64,000 bases of DNA from Hanleya hanleyi. Taxonomy: Eukaryota; Mollusca; Polyplacophora; Lepidopleurida; Hanleyidae. The DNA is taken from NCBI GenBank assembly GCA_036873755.1, contig JAVTVY010019039.1, forward strand, positions 1 to 64,000, in the 5' to 3' direction. How positions within the stretch are numbered: position 1 is the first letter of the stretch; each line of letters opens with the position of its first letter. Shown here in pieces: positions 1-7,796 of the stretch. The notes under the pieces are model-generated. The model worked only from the letters and a program-made list of their open reading frames with translations. It did no database searches and was not told the origin of the DNA. The translations under genes and the position numbers were made by a program.

Positions 1-788
1 GGGTTTATACGAAACAAATGTGAAAATAGAACCATAAATCTATATACATTGTGTTCAGCTTTGTTTCCGGGAAAACGGGTAAAACGCATCTCCGGCAACC
101 GGAGTTCCCGGAGCTTCCGGAGCCTAGGCGGCCCCTGGACCCTCGCCTGTCAAGCTGTGAGGATCGCTCATTTTAGCTTTGTGTAAATGAATCGCTATCA
201 TATTGGTTCTAATGTTCCATGATGTAAAGATCATCGGGTTTTTTATGTGATAAATATAACTAAAAAGTCAAATGGATTCAGGCATGAAGTATGATTTTTT
301 TCAATTTCGACGAGTGCTTATAAATGCGAAACATACGTGAAAATATAGAACCATAAATCTGCATACATTACGTTCGAATTTATTTCTGGGAAAACGCTTA
401 GAACGTGTCTCTGGAGATCTGGAACTTCGGAGCTTCCGGGGCATAAACGGCTCGTGGACCCTCGCCTGTTGGGCTGTGAGGATTTCCTTGTTTTATCTTT
501 GTGTGAATGAATCGTATCTGTAGGCATATTGGTTTCCTTTCCAAGAACTATAAGTCATCGTTTTGTATGTTTTAAATATAACTAGAACGTCAAATGGATG
601 AAGGCATGAGGTGCGATGTTTTCAATATCGATGCATGCTTATAACTGCGAGAAAAAAAAATCGTGACAATAGAATCATAAATGTGCATGCGGTATGATCA
701 ATTTTATTTCCGGAAAAACGTTCAGAGCGCATCTCCGGCAAGCTAGGACCCCGGAGCTTCCGGGGCCTAGGCGGCCCCTGGACCCTAG
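1..788. repeat. Satellite-like tandem repeat, ~320-bp unit, about 2.5 copies
   Basis: Three diverged copies lie head to tail. The landmark 'ccataaatct' recurs near 32, 351 and 675 (as 'tcataaatgt'), which gives a unit of about 319-324 bp. Each copy also carries an 'accataaatc' block, a 'ccgggaaaacg' block, the GC-rich 'cggagcttccgg' motif and 'ggaccct(c/a)'. The array enters from the left edge and stops abruptly near 788. No coding capacity is seen. Confidence 0.8.
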
Positions 789-1369
789 TCCAATAAAATG
801 GATCGTTCAGGCTCTTGTTTAATATGCTGGAGTTACTGGGAGCCAGAACGTCCTATAGAAAATGTCATTTTGTCCATAGGAGCCACGCTGACCACTACAA
901 CGACCCCTCGAAATTCACTGTTTTTGTCGAAATACAGCAATGCCATGTCTACTCACTATGCAAAAACTGTTCTCTGGTATGTTTTCATCCAAGTCGCACC
1001 ACTAGTAATTGTGGATGGGTCCGCAATAAATTATATCAAACCGTCAAAGTTAGTGTGTCGTAAATTCAGCAGCCAATTTCTCCCCTGGAAGCATGGCTTC
1101 CTCATAGTAGAACGAAAAATAATAGAATTGGAGCGAGGTCACAAACACCACGTGACACTGCCCGCGGTATGCGAAATGAACAAGCGCTGACACGAACGGG
1201 GAACAAAAAGGGGCTGTCATTTGCAAATCAATAAGCGACACCAGCTTCCCGCGAGAAAATCCTAACGTGTCATATTGGGGGGGGGGGAGGGGGATACGGT
1301 GAAATATGCTTGTGAAACGGTAATATATTGTTGGAGTAACTCTACTTCATTCTAACGAATATCGCGCTC
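789..1369. other. Left flank of the Polinton, no gene recognised
   Basis: A plus-strand ORF of 130 codons at 798-1190 and overlapping ORFs in other frames show no recognisable domain. A G-run at about 1277-1292 precedes the Polinton terminus. This flank does not resemble the repeat that flanks the Polinton on its right. Confidence 0.4.
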
Positions 1370-1594
1370 AGCAGCAGGGAGGGTGAATAGACTAATTTGT
1401 GGGGGAGGTGTGGGGGAGCGGGGAGCTTCCCAAGGGGCACTAATGTGTGAGGGAGGTGTGGGGGAGCGGGGAGCTTCCCAAGTGGGGGGCTGGGCGCATA
1501 CTCTGTAGAGCCTCGGGACGGCCCACCACCCTTGCCGGCCCAGGCTCTACGCCGCAACCACCTATTAAACATACAGAATCGATGGAGATACCAG
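1370..1594 (+). repeat. Left terminal inverted repeat of the Polinton
   Basis: It pairs with 13848-14117 in reverse complement, from the terminal AGCAGCAGGGAGGG to the inner 'cagaatcgatgg.gataccag'. This copy holds an internal direct duplication of a ~45-bp block (around 1400-1482, each with 'gcggggagcttcccaag'). The right copy instead duplicates another block. A strong hairpin lies inside: 'gtagagcct' near 1505 pairs with 'aggctctac' ending near 1552. Confidence 0.92.
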
Positions 1595-1633
1595 TAACGG
1601 CTTTAAACATCATCTTATATACACACACTTACA

Positions 1634-1772
1634 GCGACCCGTCCACATCTTTCCAGCGGAATGTCGGAGACCTGCCTACACTCTTCTACCTGCGGGACGG
1701 AAACCCGTCCACACTCTTCCTGTGGAATGATGGAGACCTGTCCACGGCTTTCCAGCGGAATGTCGAAGACCC
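1634..1772. repeat. Short GC-rich minisatellite inside the left Polinton arm
   Basis: Degenerate units of roughly 30-45 bp share 'ccagcggaatgtcg(g/a)ag' and 'gacctg(t/c)c(c/t)ac'. About four imperfect units occur. ORFs cross the array in several frames, so none looks like a real gene. Confidence 0.65.
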
Positions 1773-2587
1773 AAGCGTTTCGCATTCTACGGTATGCATC
1801 CAAGGTGAATTCATTCATGGATTACCGTGCCGTGGTACAGGCTATGTATGAAGATGGCGACAACAACGAGGGGCGACGGGAGATCCTACCATGCGTTCAC
1901 AGATGCAGTCCTTAACAAAGTGGATTTGCGAGAGAAGGAACCCATCTCCCACTACTACTGGACATTAGCATCGCGAACATTCACGACGGAATCAGCAATG
2001 GCTGGTAGGCGCAGCCATAGCCTATGCCCTACTAATAATGAATCTGTAGTAGTAATAACTTAGACTACTACAGGTCGCCGCGCCCTCCCACCATCGCCGT
2101 CCACATACCAGGTTTAGTAAAAACTAACAGCCAGCCGGGCGCGCATGGAGTCCACCAGCAGGGAGGGTGACCGAGAGGACTTCTAGGGTGTCGGACTTAT
2201 TTTGTGAAATCTGTTCAGAGAGCAGATTTTTTGACAGAGACAAAAAACCACGGGTTACGTGTAATCCAAACTGCAAATGTAGAGCCTCGGGACGGCCCAC
2301 AACATCTCGAAACTTGCGAATGTTTTTTCTCTCCGTCCTTTTTACCCACCACTTGCTCTTACACTCCCCACCCCCCCCATCTGAATGAAGCCAGGCCTCG
2401 CAACGGATATATGCAAGTTCTATACACCTATCGAAATAGACTAAATATGTTAGCTGGGTCACGTCTGTGAGGAATGTTTGTTTGCTCAGGCTTGAGTATT
2501 TGGGTCGGCGTATATTTACACGTTTACACATTCAATAGCCGCACTCAGTGTAATATAGTATGGTGGGTAAGAGGCGATATAAAGCGC
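1773..2587. other. Polinton left arm without recognisable gene
   Basis: About 0.8 kb with only short ORFs (78-135 codons) in conflicting frames and no motif I recognise. This is where other Polintons can carry their polymerase gene. No conserved family-B polymerase motif is visible on either strand. Confidence 0.45.
2153..2305 (+). repeat. Second Polinton-terminus-like fragment, internal
   Basis: 'cagcagggagggtga' at about 2156-2170 repeats the first bases of the left terminal repeat. 'tgtagagcctcgggacggcc' at about 2278-2297 repeats the inner block found at 1504-1523. The distance between the two blocks (about 125 bp) is close to that in the real terminal repeat (about 133 bp). The sequence between them differs. 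It reads like a diverged end of a related element trapped inside this one. Confidence 0.6.
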
Positions 2588-2821
2588 CTACTTCAATATA
2601 TCGGCAGGGAGGATGCCTTGCTTAATCAGCAAGTCTTTTGTGGCTAAGGCTAGGCCGACGTCGGCAATAAGCATTCCTATGTCATAGCCGGTGAAATTCA
2701 ACTTGGGGGCAGGGCCTTTCCAAACAATTTTGCCAAGACGAGCATAACCTATCGCTAAGCCGCTAATGACAGCGGCATGATAGGCCATGTTGGCTAGCAT
2801 TTTACCATCGATCGACGACAT
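2588..2821 (-). CDS. Small Polinton-type membrane protein, 77 aa
   Basis: The ATG is at 2821 and the stop at 2588. The protein has an N-terminal hydrophobic helix (about residues 10-26, containing 'AAVISGLAIGY') and a second apolar segment around 'DIGMLIADVGLALATKD', and ends 'KQGILPADILK'. I recognise this general type of short two-helix protein with an 'ILPAD' tail from animal Polintons, but its function is not established. It is the first gene of the minus-strand left-arm cluster. It is probably a virion or host-membrane component; that is inference from topology only. Confidence 0.7.
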   Translation of the reverse strand: MSSIDGKMLANMAYHAAVISGLAIGYARLGKIVWKGPAPKLNFTGYDIGMLIADVGLALATKDLLIKQGILPADILK

Positions 2822-2936
2822 GTCTTATTTGCAGTGTCAGCCATGGCTTTAACATGATATGCTAATGCGCCGAAAAAGGTTTCGGGTGGCAGGGGCTGCG
2901 CATGGCGTCCTTAATAATCCGCCTGTAGAAAGCAGT

Positions 2937-3533
2937 TTATCGTGATTCTATGTCGATTGCCCTGGCAAACTGTTTCCTTGCTTCCTCCCTGCCTTGCTTC
3001 AGAAGTGCGTTTTTTTCTTCCTGGCTGATATGGGATGCTTTCAACGATTTAGCCCTGATCGCGTTCTTCATTGCATCATATTTAGTTTTCTCCGCTAGGA
3101 TGTGACGGAACTCGCTTTCAGAGATCTTGTTATCCACAAGTGCTTGCGAGATAGCATCTGCGATGGAATCCAATCTCGACGACGCTAGGACGCGTATTTC
3201 ATCGTGTTTTTTGCTTTGACGGCCAGGCGTCTAGATATGAATTTGCAGGCTATTCCTGCCAAACCGGTTGAAAGAGCTGAGACCTCAAGCACCACAACAA
3301 CGGGTGCGGCAATTATAGTCGATAAGAGGCCAACGCCAGTTGCGCCGAGGCCCAAAGCCACTGGCAAGCGCAGCGTCAACGCCATCTAGAGCATTCACCG
3401 CTCTGTGGTATTTTTTGTACAAACTCGACCGGGAATCACGATCTTGGGAGAGTTCATGTTGTATATCACAGATGTGCTTTAGCCTGTAATCATGCGCGGA
3501 TTCGGCCTCGTCCAATGTTGGATATAGTCCCAT
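2937..3533 (-). pseudogene. Frameshifted Polinton coil/membrane protein gene
   Basis: Three overlapping minus-strand frames together resemble one protein family found in animal Polintons. The first runs from the ATG at 3533 and is helical and charged, ending around 'KKYHRAVNALDGVDAAL'. The second covers about 3385-3185, a long small-residue hydrophobic stretch ('LGLGATGVGLLSTIIAAPV') followed by 'ISRRLAVKAKN'. The third covers about 3229-2937, a helical segment with 'ISESEFRHILAEKTKYDAMK' that ends soon after 'LLKQGREEARKQF'. The third part has no ATG in frame, and the parts lie in different frames, so at least two indels are implied. Most other genes of the element are intact, so this break stands out. 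Function unknown. Confidence 0.68.
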
Positions 3534-3541
3534 GATAAATC

Positions 3542-3712
3542 TATATGCTATTGTCAATTATCTCTAGTTCAAGTGTATCCAAGGGGCGGTTAATCACCTT
3601 GAGAGTTTTTAAGCTGACGCTTTCAGCTAGGAATATTTTGTCCACGCCCACATTGCTCCCTATTCGTGTATTTACACCCTCTAACGACACATGCACGACA
3701 GGCCTTTTATTT
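3542..3712 (-). pseudogene. Open segment without start codon, Polinton small-gene remnant
   Basis: About 56 codons are open on the minus strand up to the stop at 3542, with no ATG and an in-frame stop just upstream. Pieces such as 'VVHVSLEGVN', 'VDKIFLAES' and 'LKTLKVINRPLD' look like genuine coding sequence (beta-rich, charged) and not noise. It sits tightly between the broken gene and the 58-aa gene. It may be the end of the 58-aa gene after a frameshift, or a separate gene that lost its start. Confidence 0.5.
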
Positions 3713-3721
3713 GTTTAATGT

Positions 3722-3898
3722 TTAAAGTTTAATGAAGATCCGCAACTCTTGACCAGCGTGCTTATTCTGCCATTTTATTTGGAAATCTGTTAGTATGTCC
3801 ACAAAAGTGTCGTGAGCGGGAGCAGGCGGTAATAGTATTGCAGCAAAGATAGTTGAGTCTGGAGGAAGAGTGGTCAGGACGGGGAACGTCGTATTCAT
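3722..3898 (-). CDS. Small Polinton protein, 58 aa, unknown function
   Basis: The ATG is at 3898 and TAA at 3722. The protein is short, with proline-rich and aromatic features: 'TTLPPDSTIFAAILLPPAPA', then 'FVDILTDFQIKW' and 'GQELRIFI'. It lies 12 bp downstream of the 152-codon gene in the same orientation, and the packing suggests a transcription unit. I recall similar short proteins from animal Polintons but no role. The following open segment (3542-3712) could be its displaced C-terminal part. Confidence 0.6.
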   Translation of the reverse strand: MNTTFPVLTTLPPDSTIFAAILLPPAPAHDTFVDILTDFQIKWQNKHAGQELRIFIKL

Positions 3899-3910
3899 TA
3901 CTAGAGCCCC

Positions 3911-4369
3911 TCAAGGAACAGTGCTTTTTATATAGAATTTCCCATCCTGGAGGTGTACTTTGACATTGTTTCCAAACGGACTATAGCACAGGAATGCCGT
4001 ACCTCGATTTAAAACTTTTCTCACAAGCCCGGCTTTATCGATCTGTACTCCCGATTCGACCACAGCAAGGTCAATGAGCCAGCCCATATTGTCACTTTCG
4101 GCGAGAGTCCATTGTCCGTCTGCTTTATTCACTACACTGTATCTCACGTGCGTCCGTGTTTTTGCCGCGCTAATATCTTCAAGATCTTTGAAACTTAGAT
4201 CCGGGGATCTTCCTGGCGTAAGTTTCTTTCGATGGTATACGCCGTTTTTGAACTGAAAGCCGTAGACGCGGTCATTGTGACCCGCGTCGCCAAACCCTTC
4301 GGTATCAGCGAGATCGCTTAAGGCCAAATCGCTGCATCTGGGCCCAGCGGATTCAACCATCGTTGTCAT
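3911..4369 (-). CDS. Polinton protein of unknown function, 152 aa
   Basis: The ATG is at 4369, with a second ATG at 4360. Its start overlaps the end of the penton gene (stop at 4353) by 17 bp, as in compact viral gene blocks. The protein is soluble and mixed alpha/beta, with 'VYGFQFKNGVYHRKKLTPG' near residue 35, 'DLSFKDLEDI' and a C-terminal beta-rich part ending 'GKFYIKSTVP'. There is no signal peptide or membrane helix. I see no His-Asp-Cys pattern of an adenain-type protease, so I do not call it a protease. Confidence 0.65.
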   Translation of the reverse strand: MTTMVESAGPRCSDLALSDLADTEGFGDAGHNDRVYGFQFKNGVYHRKKLTPGRSPDLSFKDLEDISAAKTRTHVRYSVVNKADGQWTLAESDNMGWLIDLAVVESGVQIDKAGLVRKVLNRGTAFLCYSPFGNNVKVHLQDGKFYIKSTVP

Positions 4370-5051
4370 GAATACCCAGAGTTACACTTATATAAGCAGT
4401 CTTTACAAGTGTATCTGACCTATCTAACAGGGAGAACGTTAGCTGTGAGATAGGGCCAGATATTAGTGGCTTATACTGTGGGTTAGGGAAATAAATGGTT
4501 TTTCCGCAGTTTATTCCCTCACCGGTCACAGCTATAGCTCTGAGAAGAGTGGAAGGGTAGGCCACATAAGGGTATGCAGTGCTGGTGCGAGCCGTCTCGA
4601 CCGCCTTCCCCACTAGATTGTGCGATGTGCTTACCTCACCCAGGTGGGCGAACACTTCTTTATGGGGTGCTAGTGTGGGGAAGCTGTCGCCCTGCACTTT
4701 CCCATTCAGGATACTGTCAGGATTTGAGAATCCCAGGAGCCGCGCAAGGCCAAACAGTTGTATGCTACTGTCGGTCGTCAACGTCAGTCGACCGGTGGCA
4801 TGGTTTATCTCCAGGCCCGCCCTGTGTGGCTTGAAGACCTCTTTATTAAGGGAACAGACATTATAATAACCGCTAGGGACAGCCACAAGCTTTCCGCCAA
4901 CAGAGAAGCTAGTTCCGGCTGGGACGTTCTCCCATAGTGGGTAGAAAGTGAGCTCGAGCAGTGCTACTTTGTATTGTCCGTTTTGGTTCTTGAGCGCATG
5001 CGTAAGGTCGACTGCTGCGCCATTTTGAATGTTGCTCAGTGTTACAAACAT
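4353..5051 (-). CDS. mCP: Minor capsid (penton) protein, single jelly-roll
   Basis: The ATG is at 5051, giving 232 aa; the frame is open upstream but without another ATG. It begins 'MFVTLSNIQNG', followed by beta strands such as 'YKVALLELTFYPLW', a glycine-rich sheet segment and a C-terminal 'ISQLTFSLLDRS' before the end. This arrangement matches the single jelly-roll penton (PY) of Polintons, which caps the five-fold vertices of the predicted icosahedral capsid. The gene is divergent from the plus-strand gene at 5094 with only 42 bp between them, so a shared promoter is likely. It is full length and unbroken. Confidence 0.8.
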   Translation of the reverse strand: MFVTLSNIQNGAAVDLTHALKNQNGQYKVALLELTFYPLWENVPAGTSFSVGGKLVAVPSGYYNVCSLNKEVFKPHRAGLEINHATGRLTLTTDSSIQLFGLARLLGFSNPDSILNGKVQGDSFPTLAPHKEVFAHLGEVSTSHNLVGKAVETARTSTAYPYVAYPSTLLRAIAVTGEGINCGKTIYFPNPQYKPLISGPISQLTFSLLDRSDTLVKTAYISVTLGIHDNDG

Positions 5052-5093
5052 AGTAGCCGGCCACACGAAGTGCTAAACCAGCAAGGATTGCGC
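5052..5093. promoter_or_regulatory. Short divergent intergenic region, probable bidirectional promoter
   Basis: Only 42 bp separate the penton ATG (minus) from the ATG of the 453-aa gene (plus). Both genes must be transcribed outward from here or from within the neighbouring coding sequence. No TATA box is seen. The call rests on gene arrangement only. Confidence 0.35.
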
Positions 5094-6455
5094 ATGGATA
5101 ATAGACACGCCTTTAGCTTCAATGCAAAGGCCACCTACCAAGCGGGCGGGTTGTACACCGCTGGAACGAGTGTTACTGGGACGACATTCACTCACCAAGA
5201 CATCCTGGTGAACACAGCAAGTGGTGGCTTTGCGGCCCAGTTTCCTGATGTATTTGTGAAATACTGCCTGCCTAAAGTGAAAAGCGACCAGCTTGTTCAG
5301 GCATGGCGCTCTAATCCCTTGCAGTTTTGGCAGAATCAGCTGAATTTCGCCGTGTGGTGCGCCACGACCGGCTGCGGCGTGTCTGTGAGCGACCACCTAG
5401 CCGCTGGCGCAGGAACTGCTAGTCACACCCGGGCCCTCTACACCTTTCATGTCTACTTTCAGATCAGGCGGATCCTAAAAGAGATCCAGGCCCCGCTCCC
5501 TCAAGATGACGCCTGGGCGGCATTTAACAATCCATTTGACCGCAGAGCATATGAGCGCATCTGTGCAGAGTTTGGGGTGTCGCCGCATGCCGATTGGAGA
5601 CAGCAGCAGAGCGAAAACAGCGGCATAGGAACGATTTACTTCTATGCCACACACGCAGGCTACATGCGACTTCCAAAACTGTACGACCCAACCTGGCATT
5701 CGTTTACTTACCGGAAAAAACACTTTCACATTGACTACATTGCGCAGGGATCGGAGGCTGACAAGGCGTGGACAACGTTCATGCTGGACAGATCGGAGGG
5801 CTTCACACATGCAGGCGTCGAGCGTGTTAATGATTCCATTCGAACGTATGTATGGGCCATCCTCGGCGCCCAGGCTCAGACGCGCACACGGATCTTAGGA
5901 GAGGGCACAGCATTTGACGCGCAGAAGCAGTTTCTCGCCAACATCGAGGATGCGGTCTCCTCTCCAGTTGACCTCTCATCAGCGATAAAACGCTACCAAG
6001 ACGTCCTGCAGTATACAGGCTCCAAAGTTAACTATGTGTTCGGAATCGGTCTGTACATGGCGCCCAGTGACATGTTGCTCCGCATAGGCCATATCGCCGG
6101 TTACAACAATGAGATCGTAGTTGCAACAGAAAATCAAAAACTGGGCGAGAACGCGGACGTTAACGCAGCAGTCGCTCCTCCAAACACAGAAGGAGATACG
6201 GGAGAAAAAGGAGTGGTTTCCACGGCGAGCGGCAGGACCGCGACGCTGGATCATGCCAAGACCGCGACGCTGGATCATGCTGTTCCCACGGCGAGCGGCA
6301 AGACCGCGACGCTGGATCATGCCGTTCCCACCGCGCCGGTTCACTCCTCGCGAGATGCCTCCACGGTCTCAGCTAGTCAACACGACGACGAAAAGACCGC
6401 AATCATCGTCGGTGTCATCGTAGCTGGGCTGGTGACCATTTGGCTATTTCGTTAG
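5094..6455 (+). CDS. Polinton capsid-associated protein with C-terminal membrane anchor, 453 aa
   Basis: I chose the ATG at 5094 because the longer open frame upstream begins without ATG inside the penton gene. The first ~340 residues are a conserved-looking globular part (for example 'NPLQFWQNQLNFAVWC' near 85 and 'SIRTYVWAILGAQAQTRT' near 250). A low-complexity threonine/alanine linker with 'TATLDHA' repeats follows. A single C-terminal hydrophobic helix ('TAIIVGVIVAGLVTIWLF') ends the protein, so it should be tail-anchored. I recognise this protein type from animal Polintons, where its biochemical role is not known. It is convergent with the next gene (stop codons overlap by 12 bp). Confidence 0.75.
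   Translation: MDNRHAFSFNAKATYQAGGLYTAGTSVTGTTFTHQDILVNTASGGFAAQFPDVFVKYCLPKVKSDQLVQAWRSNPLQFWQNQLNFAVWCATTGCGVSVSDHLAAGAGTASHTRALYTFHVYFQIRRILKEIQAPLPQDDAWAAFNNPFDRRAYERICAEFGVSPHADWRQQQSENSGIGTIYFYATHAGYMRLPKLYDPTWHSFTYRKKHFHIDYIAQGSEADKAWTTFMLDRSEGFTHAGVERVNDSIRTYVWAILGAQAQTRTRILGEGTAFDAQKQFLANIEDAVSSPVDLSSAIKRYQDVLQYTGSKVNYVFGIGLYMAPSDMLLRIGHIAGYNNEIVVATENQKLGENADVNAAVAPPNTEGDTGEKGVVSTASGRTATLDHAKTATLDHAVPTASGKTATLDHAVPTAPVHSSRDASTVSASQHDDEKTAIIVGVIVAGLVTIWLFR
6221..6338 (+). repeat. In-frame coding minisatellite encoding 'TATLDHA' repeats
   Basis: Three copies of a 'gaccgcgacgctggatcatgc' block, two of them embedded in a 42-bp unit with 'cccac(g/c)gcg(a/c)', keep the reading frame of the 453-aa protein. 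The repeat lies between the globular part and the membrane anchor and probably varies in number. Confidence 0.85.
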
Positions 6456-7745
6456 CCAGGCACGAGTCACCACATAAAGCAGCCCCGCAGCCGCAACAAC
6501 CAAGGACAACATATTCTCTGCAAGCCATCCAGCAGTTTTCGCCATAAGGCTAAGAAGCCAGGAAACAATGCTCCCAATTATGCCGGGCAGCGCCGCCGCG
6601 GCTTTTCCGGCAAGGTTTGCGAGGATTCGGCCGAGGGCGTGTAGGTGTTTCTTGACCCACTCTTTTACAGTCCCGCTCGTCGGAACGCCTGGCTTGGAAG
6701 GAGTCGGTGTTGGGGCCGGGGTGCCCCCGCCCGTCAAAGCAAGCACTAGCGTGGACACGGCTAAGCCCAGCGCAGTGAGGATGCTAACAATGGTTACCCC
6801 CTGCTCTCTGAACAATGTGCGAAGTCGCTCAGCCAGGGTAGTGTCTTCGTTCAGGACGCGGTTTATCGTCTCACGGATTCTGTTAATCTGTGATCGAAGA
6901 GCCTCCCGACTGGCAGTTGCAGCCTCAAGGCGGGCGGCCCGCTCATCCTTTAGTTCTCGAACACGCTCCGCGACGCGCCTTCGAGAGTCTGCGTCATCTG
7001 CGTCAGTCTCATTCAGTGTTCCTTCCTCGAGAGCAATGCGGTCATCCAATGCTGACAGCTTGGCCAGGTTGTTGGTGAGCTCACCCCGAATGGTCTGGAG
7101 GGCTTTGTCAAGCCCACGCAGCTCTCGGAGATTTAAAGGGGTGTCGCTCATGGTGCCGAGGACTTCATCGATTTGCGCGTCCGAGAAGGCCGTTTCCATT
7201 TTCTGAACAGCGTCTGTGGCTACCTTGGCTCTTCCGTCGAGGTCCTGGAGTTCAACGCTTTCGACCGCCGCTGCAGCCCCACCAAGCTCTTTGCTCGCTG
7301 TCTGTAGAGCTACCACAGCCTCCCTACCGAGCATTCTCGATGACTGTCTGCGCCAGTCTGTAAACCCTAGTTCATCCCGAATCGCGTTGCTACCGCCACG
7401 CACCCCAGCTACCGTGGACAGGGAGAGAGGTCGGCCTGTACTCCGGTTAATTAAGTCCAAGTTGGGGTAAGCCACAAGGCGCAGCTTCCCGCCAATCGTG
7501 AGTTCAAACCTCGAGTAATCCCTACCTAGGTTAGGAGTAAGCCCCCTCTCTACCTGGTAGTTGTAGTAGTCATCGACAGCTGTCTGGACTATCTCTCGCT
7601 GAAGAGAGACAGGGCGCTCACCTAACTGCGCTTGCGCGTCCGAAGGGCCCACTCTGTCTGTTGACAAATCGACATCGTCCGTTTCCTCGTCCCTCCTCGT
7701 TTCTGTCTCGTCGAGACGGCCAGTATCAACATCATAGTCCGCCAT
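6444..7745 (-). CDS. Polinton coiled-coil and membrane-active protein, 433 aa
   Basis: I chose the ATG at 7745; the open frame continues upstream only with a GTG. Parts in order: an acidic disordered N-terminus (about 1-45), a globular part with 'RFELTIGGKLRLVAYPNLD' (near 80-98), and a long charged coiled coil (about 150-300). A hydrophobic helix ('VSILTALGLAVSTLVLA') follows, then a proline/threonine linker and a strongly apolar, glycine/alanine-rich C-terminal region of about 70 residues with at least two possible membrane helices ending 'VTRAWLTK'. The layout of coil, hydrophobic segment and membrane tail resembles membrane-remodelling proteins, but that is inference. The family recurs in animal Polintons. 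It is divergent from the major capsid gene. Confidence 0.8.
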   Translation of the reverse strand: MADYDVDTGRLDETETRRDEETDDVDLSTDRVGPSDAQAQLGERPVSLQREIVQTAVDDYYNYQVERGLTPNLGRDYSRFELTIGGKLRLVAYPNLDLINRSTGRPLSLSTVAGVRGGSNAIRDELGFTDWRRQSSRMLGREAVVALQTASKELGGAAAAVESVELQDLDGRAKVATDAVQKMETAFSDAQIDEVLGTMSDTPLNLRELRGLDKALQTIRGELTNNLAKLSALDDRIALEEGTLNETDADDADSRRRVAERVRELKDERAARLEAATASREALRSQINRIRETINRVLNEDTTLAERLRTLFREQGVTIVSILTALGLAVSTLVLALTGGGTPAPTPTPSKPGVPTSGTVKEWVKKHLHALGRILANLAGKAAAALPGIIGSIVSWLLSLMAKTAGWLAENMLSLVVAAAGLLYVVTRAWLTK

Positions 7746-7796
7746 ATTGAATAATAGTCCGCCATATGAATAGTCACAGCTTATCACTTCAATGGG
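7746..7796. promoter_or_regulatory. Divergent intergenic region between 433-aa gene and major capsid gene
   Basis: The 51-bp gap between two outward-facing start codons contains a short direct duplication of 'tagtccgccatat' (one copy in the gap, one across the 433-aa start). A shared promoter is inferred from arrangement; no core element is obvious. The duplication also creates a second, out-of-frame ATG at 7765 on the minus strand. Confidence 0.4.

Noticed and set aside
798..1190. 130-codon plus-strand ORF left of the Polinton
   Set aside because: No domain, conflicting open frames on both strands, no splice or promoter context.
2124..2531. 135-codon minus-strand ORF where a polymerase might be expected
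   Set aside because: It crosses the internal terminus-like fragment, has low-complexity glycine/lysine parts and no polymerase motif.
3911..4369. Maturation protease candidate
   Set aside because: Position would fit, but no catalytic His-Asp/Glu-Cys order is visible.
6568..7206. 212-codon plus-strand ORF
   Set aside because: Shadow of the 433-aa minus-strand gene; arginine/serine-rich as expected for an antisense frame.
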